Position numbers and translations under genes: made by a program. The notes under the pieces are model-generated. The model ran no database searches. It had not been told where the DNA came from and saw only the letters and a list, made by a program, of their open reading frames with translations. 64,000 bases of DNA from Anisakis pegreffii. Taxonomy: Eukaryota; Nematoda; Chromadorea; Rhabditida; Anisakidae. Shown one piece after another: positions 50,327 through 61,856 of this stretch (position 1 is its first letter; the number at the start of each line of letters is the position of its first letter). The stretch lies in contig JAPYMA010003053.1 in NCBI GenBank assembly GCA_035041965.1, forward strand, positions 248,001-312,000. Reading direction: 5' to 3'.

Positions 50327-50509
50327 AGCAATTCACCATTTCAGTTTCCATCGGTCTTGTATACTTACGTTCACCAACTACCTCACTCAGTTTTTGTTTG
50401 ATGGAAAGAAAGATGAATATGTAAATTCAGAAGCGTTGTCCAGACACTGTGGAAGATTTTGGTATCAAACCTCGCCCACGGCAATCGAGGAGAAATGCAG
50501 AACGTTTTT
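50327..50509 (+). repeat. Dispersed repeat family 3, copy 2
   Basis: Direct-orientation partner of 41095-41278, with the 3' half nearly identical. Here the frame stays open on both strands (plus 50094-50600; minus 50427-50669), as expected for a remnant of a coding element, but no domain is recognised with confidence. Confidence 0.8.
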
Positions 50510-52004
50510 CGATGACACATACTCTACACAAAACGAAAAATTGAACAGAAGTCATAGACGGCAGCTCTTTCTGTGCATACCCCCAATTATCAGACACTGA
50601 GGGTCCCTTAAGCCTACTGATTTCATCACAGGATTTACTGTCGCATGCATTGGACGCAATGTTATACATGCCTTATTGTTTGTACTGCTTTTCCATTCCT
50701 GTTCTGTTCTAAACGACATTTGAAGAATTGTCTTCCGTAAACTCTGCTTCCTTATAACAGTATTTTAGAGAATGCTGTGCGAAATAATCTAATTCATTAC
50801 TCATGATCTGTTTTACTATGTTTCAAGAGTGTGTGACGATATTCTCATGAAATATTCCTCAGTTAATGATCAAACATTTCAGTCATATTTTCCTGTATCT
50901 CTAAAAGAGTTGTGCATTAGCATATTTTCAAAATTGCTTCTCAAATCGATATTTCGAAAAACGTTTCAATTTCAAGTTTTCCTTTCCTAACTACGATGCA
51001 AGCAATCGTGATAAGGCCACAACCTGTACAGCAGCTGAATTCCTCAAACTTATCGTCACAAAACTACAACTGCTGCCGCCATGACAATCCTAAACCTGTA
51101 CTTGTCGATCCTTGCAAGTGATTTCGGTGTGATATGTGGTAACACGTGGAAAAACGTTTATGCAGCTGTCGCGCCACGCACCATTTATATTTTCAAATTT
51201 ATCCTAATCTCAGCAAAGTTATGAGCTACGTTTAGGCAGGAGCTTCAGACATGAGCCTGTCCCTATCATGTGACATCCGAACAGTTTGTGCGGGTCACTC
51301 TGCGCACTTTGCAATTCTGTTTCAATCATGGAGGACCACCAAACCATGTCTAGCAAGGTTTCCCTCATCATGCCTGGCACGACAGCATCAAATAGAATGG
51401 TGAAGGCACGAAAACACGAAATAATCGCATAAACAACAACGCGAAATAATTAAATCAACAACAACAACGGCAAAGGAACAATCAGACAAATATTCACATA
51501 AACACGAGATCTCAGTGCCCACATCCAATCGCATAATCCGAAACAGGATAACACGAACAAATTTTGACAGAATATCTTGAAAAATGATCGACTCAAGCCA
51601 GTTGGAATCATTTCGGTTCAACTCAAAAGTAGTTTGAGGTCAAGTCAAGTTAATGCTAAGTGAAGCTTGATTCAGGTCTTGCTCATTTTACAAAGTATAA
51701 GAGTAATCAGAGCAATGCTAACTAGCTTTCACTTTCTTTAGTTATCAACTGAGTGCTAAACTTTGAGAAAATTTGATGATGCTACTACGAAAACGCTACT
51801 TCAGAAATATTTTTTATAACTTACACATCAACTCATTCCAACCCTGAAAAGATGTTGTGCTAGCAACAAAGAGAAAATTCTAACCTCTAGGCACAGATCC
51901 AACCACAGTCACCCAATTTCACCCTAGCTTGAGATATAAGCTCTCGAAACTGGTCAGTTATTAAAAACAGAACCGATGACTTATGAAGTACCTTATCACT
52001 ACTC

Positions 52005-52790
52005 ATGTTAGACAATAACTGCATTGGCAAGGGAAATAAGGATGTCATCATAGAAGTGTATGAATGCCGTCATGACACTAGCTAATAGATAAGCTTCGGC
52101 GAGTAACCACAAACACCTGAGAGATTTCTCCTCATAACGCATTTAACAACATTGAAACTAAGCGATGTGACTTCCTAAGTATAGTCAATGGTCAACCCGA
52201 TCATAATTCCCCCCTGTTAAGAGAAAGTGCGCACAGTGAGTCCGGGAACCCTCGTTACCTGAGCAAATGCCCGAAGGCACTACTCAGGCCAGCTTACGCG
52301 CATTCCCTATCCCCGGTCAAATCGGCGCCTTTCTCGGGCCGGGAACGCCCTTATTGCATTGGGTAGAAAGAATGCTCGCGATACTCGGGCAGGTATCGCA
52401 GACATATTTCAAAACATTTCTCCCCGATTAGCCGAGACTGCCGGTAGGTGGGGAACACCTGTCGCATTTACCTAAACCTAGCCCTCTTGTTGGCAGCTCG
52501 ACGGGTTGGGATCACCCACGCAACCAAAATTTGCTTGTTAAGAATGGCCATTGACTACACAAATGATATCGCACCAGCCTCATTCCAGCTGTCATTAAAT
52601 GGCACTATGAGGAAGGTATTTTTCGAGTCACCAGTCAGCAACTCGTCTCTACAGGATGAGTGGTCCAGGCGAACTTTCCAGACCTACCGCTAACTTCATA
52701 AGGCTATTCATACCCTACGTTCATGAAACTCAGTTTTATGGGGATACTTTTCTTCCTTTTAAATGCCAGTATAGCTATTAATACAAAACT
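52005..52790 (+). repeat. Duplicated repeat, long copy
   Basis: Shares two blocks with 52866-53215: one around TAATAGATAAGCTTCGGCGA (52083) and one around GGTCCAGGCGAACTTTCCAG (52662). Between them this copy holds about 410 bp, including a GC-rich section (52244-52440), that the second copy lacks. Confidence 0.8.
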
Positions 52791-52865
52791 GAAAAACCTA
52801 TAATGTCTCTCCTCTCATTTGAATGGATTTCCCAAACTTATCAAGCACCTTATTAGCACTAAGGA

Positions 52866-53215
52866 CAGACAGTAACTGCACTGGCATGGGAAATAGGGAT
52901 TGCATCAGAGAATTTGTATGAATGCCATCATGACACTAGCTAATAGATAAGCTTCGGCGAGTAACCACAAACACCTGAGAGATTTCTTCTCATAACACAT
53001 TTGATAACATTGGAACTTTATTCCAGCTGTTATCAAACAGCACTACGAGGAAGACGAGTCACCACTCAGCAACTCGACTCTACAGGTGAGCGGTCCAGGC
53101 GAACTTTCCAGACCTACCGCTAACTTCATGAGGCGATTCATACCCTACGTTCGTGAAACTCATTTTTATTGGGACATATTTCTTCTTTTCATATGCCAGT
53201 GTAACTATTGTCAAT
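52866..53215 (+). repeat. Duplicated repeat, short copy
   Basis: About 350 bp, the deletion derivative of 52005-52790. The junction reads through AACATTGGAACTTTATTCCA. Confidence 0.8.
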
Positions 53216-53759
53216 ATTTGCTACAGTTCCTACTGCAGCAAACTAAACAAATATTCTCTTATGCTTTACTCTACCTTTAATGAGCGATCAGTTCCGAGAG
53301 CTTGTTGCTCAGCTTTAAGTTCACTAGGTAACTGCGGTTGAGTTGTGCGTAGATGACTGCACTCTTCTCTGAATCGCATGCCCAAGGTCTACTAAATCAG
53401 GTCAACTCAACTCCAAGTCAAGTTTAATGAAGCTCAAAGTTAGATTAAAATCGAGGTCAGTCAATCTCAAACAATACCAAATGCGCTTAGCGATACGTCA
53501 ACTGATGGTAAAATTGCATTCGTGCCGTTTCAGATTTTTGCTCACTTCAGCAAGCTAAATCAAATAAATTTTGTGCCAATCAGGACTAAGCTAAATCGAA
53601 TTATGTAAAAACTGCGATAGCTACCTCTACAAATATCAGGAAATATGCTGCTTTCGTATCTATATTAGAGTCCAAAACGGTTTATGTAATAGAGTCCACA
53701 GCGTGGGGAGGTGGGACAGGAATGATTAGGTGCACAAACTGAAAAAAAATTTCAGTTAG

Positions 53760-53862
53760 GTGGGATGGGCCATACATAAGGCCAGTCCAAGTCCCTACCT
53801 CTGGCTCCAGAGTTAAGCGGGTCATCACGTGCCGCATCCCTCCTTCGCCCTACCCATATCCC
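53760..53862. other. GC-rich structured island of unknown nature
   Basis: About 100 bp that is much richer in GC than its AT-rich surroundings, with short self-complementary blocks (for example GGCC-ATACATAA-GGCC) and a GAGTTAAGCGGGTC motif faintly like 5S internal promoter sequence. It does not fold or read as a known RNA by eye. It may belong to a repeat. Confidence 0.25.
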
Positions 53863-53909
53863 TTACAAAAAGATTTACAATACTGATAACAACGATTCAT
53901 ATACAAAAC

Positions 53910-53948
53910 GAATGAATGAATGAATAAATAAATAAATGAATAAATAAA
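53910..53948. repeat. (AATG/AATA)n tetranucleotide repeat
   Basis: Runs of AATGAATG, then AATAAATA, visible directly. Confidence 0.85.
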
Positions 53949-54112
53949 ACATTTACGACAATCGGTGACAATTAACATAATGATATGTATAACAATCAAT
54001 TTTCACAATATTACAGAATAAATGGAAAACAAAATTCTATAGGCCCTCATTGAATGAAACATTTCGAGAATTTTCGTTGGAATGTTATTGAAAGATGTGT
54101 AATCCTGAAGGG

Positions 54113-54358
54113 TTACATAATTTTCTGAATACCTCCGAAAATGGTCGATAATGCTAATTTACTACCCGCTAAACCTCCCAGCATACGACAATACAGTGAC
54201 AATAACAATAACAACAATGACATAAAATAATTACGATAATATATCGCGAATAAAATCAACAACCGCATTAAAAACACTAAAAAATCCTTCCAGTTAAAAC
54301 GTTTTTCATACGAGGCATTAAGCATCTTTAGAAATTTATAACATATTTCGATCAACAA
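54113..54358 (-). CDS. Possible last exon of a membrane protein, unrecognised
   Basis: An open frame of about 70-80 codons; a likely acceptor TTTCTAAAG precedes MLNASYEKRFNWKDFLVF. It then encodes two closely spaced strongly hydrophobic segments (MRLLILFAIYY and FMSLLLLLLSLY) and ends GGIQKIM. Protein-like minus-strand pieces lie upstream at about 54691-54745 (TTIIQSTNMTPWREDAP, GTTTGT donor) and 54847-54915 (SIESPTDNLTVDFDGCQD), but phases could not all be joined. A C-terminal double-pass anchor (Herp-like, for example) is conceivable; no family is claimed. Confidence 0.3.
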   Translation of the reverse strand: MLIEICYKFLKMLNASYEKRFNWKDFLVFLMRLLILFAIYYRNYFMSLLLLLLSLYCRMLGGLAGSKLALSTIFGGIQKIM

Positions 54359-57300
54359 TAATATGTTTTACATCACTGAACAATGTACCACAATATCTAT
54401 CACTGTACTGTCATGATTCTCAGTGGGTCAATTACACACAGAGTTCGATTTACTAGTAATTAACAACAAATAAGAACATACTTAACAATATTAATCAATG
54501 AGTTACAGAACAAAAAAATAAGGCATGCAGAAAAGTGGTCACTGACCACGACTTAATTTTATTCTCTGTCCCTAAGTTCAAACGGAACCGAAAATGAATA
54601 ATGAAAAACGAGAGACTGCTTAACCACGAATCAAATATTTTTTCCTAATCAAATGAAAAATGAAGGAATGATAAGGTTGAAACTACAAACCTGGCGCATC
54701 CTCGCGCCACGGTGTCATATTTGTTGATTGGATGATTGTCGTTGCTTTGATAGTGATTATACTGTAGTTTCAATCTGCCATGTGATAGTTTCAATCCATT
54801 TCAATCTGCTAATATATCCTGCATCTATCACCATCGAAAACTATCGGTCCACCACCGTGTCCTGACACCCATCAAAATCCACCGTGAGATTATCAGTAGG
54901 CGACTCTATCGAGCGTTGAATGATGGTTTAACACTAATGCGATGCATCATTTTCAGGAATGTATCACACTGCCATATTATCTAAAATACCAACATCGCTG
55001 TCAGTATTATTATTTGGTATCACACAAGTGTTTTATAGATCACATTAAGAAAGTACTCATGAATTCATATCAGATCAGGAGAAAATAACAAGACTGACTG
55101 GCAACGATTCATTTCAAGCAAGCTAAATCATCACAGAAATGATTCAATTCCTCACCTTCGATTTGAGGTGATGACTAAGGACAGTTTCTTTGAAACTATC
55201 ACATCTTCTCCGTTCGATCACCTCCGGAACGGTTCACGTCTGGAACAGTATTAAACGATTAATTAATAATTTTCATCAAGTTCATTTCGATACAATCGGA
55301 GTGATTATCATTGATAAGTTAGCCTCACAGATTGCCTACATTCTATTCGAAATACAGTGGATGAATTTTAATGATGACGAAGTATTAAAAAAGATTCACT
55401 GATAATACACCACCAAGCATTAGCGTAGTTCAGCAACTAAACTGAATTAAAGTTTACGTTAAGCTAATCATTAACAATTCCTCACTTTATCAATAACTGT
55501 CCTCTTATTATATTCTTCTTAATCTACGTAATCATGAACCTATCAAACAGTATGATACCTATAAGCATGAAAAATTGGAAGATTACTCGAACTCGAATGA
55601 ATTATGCCAGAAAATGCATGAACCAACTAAAATCATGATTAACATACAATCACGCAGCAACACCCCACCATACAAAACACATAGCAGAAGTAAATGAATG
55701 GTGAACGAAAATTGAATGTCACAGTGCACGATCTGTGTTGATCAATTGGTATGGTACTATCGACAGATCAATTAAATTCATTGAGTGCATATTTATGATC
55801 AGAACGAACAAAGCATTTAAGTATTATTGCGCCATACTGCTAGCGAGTGAATTCCAATATCAATGGAAAAAAGAATTGATATTGCACCGAAATCATTCTC
55901 CAGGATCTCAGAAGCTCTTTCATTCCGGAATGCGAATAAAATTTCGGAGAACGCTAACAATACTGATCGGATATGAGCTTATCAATCGAGAGTGTTACTA
56001 AAAAAAACGAAATCTAAAGGATTTTTGAAATAAAGATGGCTTTAAATTTAAAGGCAAATTTTGAAAATGTGATAAATTAATACATTGTTAGCGGCACGGC
56101 AAAGTACGGTTGAATTGATTAATCACGTACTGAGGAACATTTCATGGGATGATTCTCACACGTGTATCAGGCATAGTAAAGCAAATGTCGAGGAATGAAT
56201 TAGATTTTTACGAAAAACACGATGACATGACAAAAAACAAATGCGAAGTCGGGAACACGGTGATAGAGTGTGACGTTTAATACATGCGAGCGTGAAGTTG
56301 AAATACTTTCCGTTGTTGAAATAGCAATCGTTAAAATGCGGAAATAGCTGTGGTAGAATATCTTCATACATAAGAAAGGCATGCTTTTCGTGTTCTAGGC
56401 TATACCCCGTTTGTCGTTGTCCTAAACTGTAGGATTATTTACCCTCCACGATAATATGAAAGCAGAGTTCGAATGCTTGGACGTATCCACAGAAAATTGT
56501 AATGCTTCTACCAGAAAATCTACAAAATGTACCACAGAAAATTCCACGGATCTACAACACAGCAGTAACGATAGTGAATGTTAGGCTGATTTTCCAACTG
56601 AACTTTCAGGAAGAGTTGTTCTGATTTGATTAATCGCGTATGCATTGAACTCCTTCCTCGACTTCTTTAATGCATGAAATAGAAAACCTTATTTCGCAAT
56701 TCCGGTTGAGAATCCCTGTGGCGAACGACAAGATGCAACTCATATCTGTCACTGAAAACGTTTCTCGAGAACGAAGTTTCGTCAGAAAAGTCATCATTTA
56801 TTTGTAATGAGTTCAATCGGCTACATGATATGCTAACAAAAATTTAACTACATTTCTGGATTTAAGCGTTATCCGCCGGTGAGAAATTCACTAGTTTCTA
56901 GGGGAAAATTCTCCTCAATCGAAGAACACCACATAAGTATGGGGCTATTGCATAAAGTTAAGTTCATGTGGAATCTGAACAAATGGCCAATTTAACCTGA
57001 TGAGGCTACACCATACCAGATTATAGCATTTTTCCCTGATGAAGTAAGTTTTCGCGGCCAGTTATATGCTGATCTAAAAAATTGTTCTCCTTACTGTGTC
57101 AATATCACAGTGTCGAATATCTATCTCACTGAATTTGAGGTGCGAGTTTTTGATTTATTTCCTCACCGTGAATTATGTGCAATTCTGGCGTTCACATTCC
57201 TTCGGATGCCTCCTTAGAACCCTTTTTGTGCCATAATCACTGGTGTGTGAGGTGATTTTTGCAGATGCAAAATTATGAATGCTATTTTTGCAGTTTGTTT

Positions 57301-58321
57301 CTTGACAGCTTGCTCATCAGTAAATTACAGCTCAAAACATGAATGAACTGAAACAAAACGAATAACCCAAAACAATTATTCATTCTAAACCCAAAAGTGA
57401 AATCAATTAATTTTATTTACATTTTGCCTACAAATAATAATGCGTTTGCAGATTGACATAATTTACTTCGATAAAATATCACGTGATTTCTTATCAGTCG
57501 CATTCTCCTTATCAGTCTTTATCATTTTATTTTATAATCACGTCGTTGTGATTTATCAAATAATTTCGTGCCGTTTGATTCATACAATCATGTTATTTTT
57601 AAATGTTTCATTGATTCCATACCTAAGATATGATCACAAAAAAATCTGTCCTTCAAACGTTAAAAAAAAGTTTCATTACTCTCCAGTGATTTTTATAACT
57701 ACACTGCAATTTTACACTTGATCTCCGTTCCATTTTTGAGCTTAAGGACCCAAACTCTAAACTAATATTGGATCTACGCTTGAGTGCAGACTTATTTAGA
57801 GCCTCAGGACTCACGGCTCCCAATAAACTATTCAAAATTTTCGCTGATAAAGCTAGTAACATTCCGTTATAAACTCCTGATTATAATTATAAAATTTGTA
57901 CAATTTAAGATTTTGATTCATACACTATTCAGTAAATAAAGGTGTGTTGTTTGGATGTGATAGGAAACAATATCTAATGAATGTAATCTTGTTGTTTTGT
58001 TCGGGCTTGACTGGCAATTTCTGATCATTACTGCGCAAATATGCAGGAACAGGTGATGAAAATCATATACGTGGTAAATATTTTGTAAAAGATGAAAAAC
58101 TGAAAAAAAAGAATAAATAAGGATTATTCGTACAATCCGGGAATTCTATTGAAAGTCTGAATCAAATTCGATGAACAGAATTGAATATACGCTTTAAATA
58201 AATTCAATTGAATTCCAATTCATTTGAATCAAGTCAAATTCAGCGAATTCAATCAAAATTTGCCATAATCAGGAATTTATGAAGAGTATCACAAAAATCC
58301 TGATAATAACAAATTTTCCTC
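54359..58321. other. Intergenic or intronic stretch, nothing firm
   Basis: AT-rich. Apart from the two short coding-like pieces near 54.7 and 54.9 kb, I see no exon with reading-frame and splice support. Confidence 0.45.
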
Positions 58322-59372
58322 TTAAAATGTTCGAATCTTCAACGCTTCATCGCCTTCTTTCATCAACAACAGCGTGTCACCGCCACTCTTCAAGCTGTCA
58401 AAAATCACTAAACACGTTCCGAAACCGTCACAATAGACTGTGAAATTAGCACAAACAATCAGAAATCCTCAACAAAAGAGCTGAATTGCAGACTCGCTGA
58501 ATTGTTTGTTGTGTATTTAAAAGCGAAAATCTTGAAATGCTCAGTTAGGTGAAATGGTATTTGCTCAAACTCTTATCGAAATGACCGCCATTCGCCCAAC
58601 ATGTGGAACGCACATCAAACAACAATTCGATAACCATGGAACCGGCCACGTTATCGGCAAATATCTTGTTTTCTGTAATTGAATTTTACATGACATCATA
58701 TGCCGCCCGAGCAGTTTCAGGCGAATTGAAGTGGTTGTTTGCTCACAAGCATTTCCAGTGATCAATGATCAATTGTTAGTTTTAATCAGGCCCTTGATTG
58801 ATTGCATTTCGGTGCGCTCATAAACCATACGCTCTGACGAAAGCGAATTCTTACAACAATCTGAGGATATCACCAGTTCAGGATTGAGATGTGATATGTC
58901 ATTTGACGATCTGATAACTTATTATACCATTCAACTTCAGTTGATGTGAATGCTCAAATCATTCTGAGCAAATTAGATTTTATGTGTATTGTGTTCAGCA
59001 CATGCTTTGGACCTGGAAAAGTGTAAGAATTGCTCACAGAAAATTTGTCATCGAAATCAACGCGTTTAAATGCTCCCTGTACGGTTCCAACAATTTATCA
59101 ACGATGCCGCATTATAAAAAAGTTTAGCTCGCTAGTCGATTAGTAATAAGCATTTACTTAACCCTCTGAACGACGATTTTTTATTTGAATGATTTTTGAT
59201 GATTTTGATTGCACAATTTGAACGAACGATTTTTGATTTCACAGTTTTTGATTTCAACTTCACCACCTACATTCCTTAACTGTCAACTGATTTCGTTCAT
59301 CAAATTTACTTCCATCAGAATATCGCCGTAAATGTTTGTTAGTGGGATAGCTTGATGGTGTTGCAGAGTAAT
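58322..59372 (-). CDS. 3' exons of an unrecognised protein-coding gene
   Basis: Two terminal exons join in phase: 58672-58571 (NKIFADNVAGSMVIELLFDV, STCWANGGHFDK) and 58437-58322 (YCDGFGTCLVIFDSLKSGGD, LLLMKEGDEALKIRTF, stop TAA). An upstream exon 59372-59271 (YSATPSSYPTNKHLRRYSDG, KFDERNQLTVKE) is open and bounded by TTTCAG and GTAGGT. A weaker candidate lies near 59024-59080 (EHLNALISMTNF). The composition is clearly protein-like, but I recognise no domain. The C-terminal part alternates short hydrophobic strands and loops. Intermediate exons and the 5' end are not resolved and may lie up to about 61 kb. Confidence 0.5.
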
Positions 59373-61856
59373 CTGAAACGATAGACTCGCCCACTAAAAC
59401 GAACATTATCTCGGCGAATTATTATAAATCTTGGTGACGTACACACAATTTGTGGGTGTTTGGCAATTGACTACGGAAATCCGTTGGATTGCTGCACAAT
59501 TATTTACTCAAAATCTCTGCGCGTATTCATTGTGGTGACACTGAAAACTGGTTATTGCTGCCTGAAGAATGCCAGCGTTCATCGATAAATTGGAAATGAC
59601 TATTTATGTACAGTCGACCTCCGCATCTAGTTTCTTTCGTAATATTCATGTGATATCGATTTACCGAAATCGTCGTAATCCATATTATATACTCAACGCC
59701 CTCATTTTATCCAGAACCTCTCATATAATTCAGAAAACTAGCTGTTTTTAGTGGCCTTAACAACCTATCAATCAGTCAATGGTCACTTATTATCAGGACA
59801 GTTTAACTGTCCAAGCGCATCCTGGTTAGTCACCGTTTATTTGCATATATTCGACTCTCCTCAATCGATGGACAAGAATTTTCTTTATGATGTGTATTCT
59901 GCTGTCGCCCAGTCCGACTGTACGAGATAACTTCACCAAATACTGAAGTATCTAATTCGATATTTTGAGCACTGCAATTCCATCGAAGCATGATGCATAA
60001 ATCTGTTCTGTTTCCGTGCGTTTTAAGTTATCTGCACGAATGCATTACGTTGTGTCAATACAATCAAGGCGCCTCATGCAAGCGTGAATAATATTGCAAG
60101 CATCTTTTACAATATTGCTGTCGCCTATCTCAGCCATTCTAATCACTGTAAGCTCATGCTAATGAATCACTGTAAGAATTTTTCTTACACTTCTAAACCA
60201 TTCCAACCGTTCCAGTTTAAAATAATGGCCGGATAACGCACTGGTACACTAAATAAGGCTAGTGATATTGAAGAGGCTCATGCGTACGCAAAACAGCTGA
60301 GCCAGTGAATGAGCAAATAAGAGAACGAAATCCACAAAAAAAAGAAGGCACTCTCTCTTCATTACGAGCTCGTTGGATTCCACAATTGTTCGTTGAGATC
60401 AAATATGCGTGGTGATTTCCTATAGAGCGGTGTCATTTTTTAGTTGCTTATAAGACGCTCATTTAAGATTAGCAACTAGAAAATTTAAAACTCAGTTGAG
60501 AAAATCTCAAATGCAGGTAGTGTCATCAATATAAACCGTGCTCTAATGTGATTCACTGGAATGTTGCAAAAAATGTTTCGCTTTCTCGATGCTTCTTTGA
60601 ATAATAATGTATCGTAGTGCACATTGTGCAAATGACCGCGAGCTTGATAAGCGGACGAAAAGAGTGACGTGTGATAGACATGCAAAAATCCTTTCAAAAA
60701 ACTCAAATAATGATTCCGGAGACTTATCGAAATATCACGTCAAAATCAAGCAATCAAAAGTAGCATTCGTACTTGTTATCAGCAGTTTATCAAAAAAAGT
60801 CTCATCGTGATAACGTACGACAGCGTAAGAAGTATTTTTTTGCATCTGCTCAATCGCTTCAATCGACGCCCAATGGTCAACGGCTTCATCGATTCAGTAC
60901 CTGACAGCTTTATGTTCGCATCGTTGATTGACTCGATCAACTCAGCTCATTCAATTGAACATTAACACTTTTTTAAACATCAATATTTACGAAAAATTGT
61001 CTTTTTCGTTGACAACCGAGTTTCGTTAGCTTCACTTCTTCTTGGACAATGAAATTGCTGTTGCGATTGCGCGTAAAGTGATCAGTGCACTCTGAAGGAG
61101 CACTGTTTATACATAGTCTTAAGGAGATGTTCAGCTACAACTGAATACCTGATAACTATATTTGATGCAATGATAATGATATCAATATTGACGGGCGTTG
61201 ATTGACGATGCTCAACGAATGAGGAAATCTGTTAAATAACATCACTTTATTGGCCCTGACATTCATTTCATCAAAATGCCATGCAATGTGCTCGTGCACT
61301 GCCCTAATTCATTGCCCGCCGTTCCACTAGTCGTCGAACGATGCATTGCGATACTCCGCTCATTCACTGAGTTCATCAGAAAGCGGCTCCAGACCTTCAG
61401 CAAATTATGATATATTGTGACATGCTGTCCAAGATGAATATGAAATTTGATTCATAGACTATTATTCAGTTGTGTGAAAGTTTGTGTAAGCAATACATTT
61501 CCTGCCGTTTCCGCAATATTTTTTCCTTAGAATTCTCCAGAATAGTGCTGAAATTTGAAGCATTTCCTATGTTCGCTCAGCAGTCAAGAAATAACTTCAA
61601 ACAGAAAAGTAAGAACAGGTTCGATTAGTATTCAAAGTAATCGAATCAGTTCCTGCTGTCACGAGGTGAACTTGAAAACTAACAATACTATGCGACTATC
61701 AAATGTGTTCGTCAAATGAAGTCCCACGCAATGCGAAAAATTCGATGTAAAACGCGACAAACGTTTAATACAGTGCATGAAAAACTCTTCATTGCGATTT
61801 TATATTCGTCTTTTTAATTGCAAATCGGTCTCTTTGAACTTCAGTGTGATCGAAAA
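59373..61856. other. Unresolved region upstream of Spinster
   Basis: It contains a 56-codon minus frame at about 60778-60946 (LIESINDANIKLS, MKPLTIGRRLKRL) and a short plus frame at 61275-61409. Either could be an exon, and neither could be placed in a gene model. Confidence 0.3.

Noticed and set aside
53760..53862. 5S rRNA or 5S-derived SINE
   Set aside because: Only one short internal motif is similar. The flanking secondary structure and the rest of the 5S sequence are not present by eye.
61275..61409. RhoGAP-like exon on the plus strand (LPAVPLVVERCIAIL)
   Set aside because: Superficial resemblance over about 12 residues, no arginine-finger segment, no splice context, and an equally long open frame on the opposite strand.
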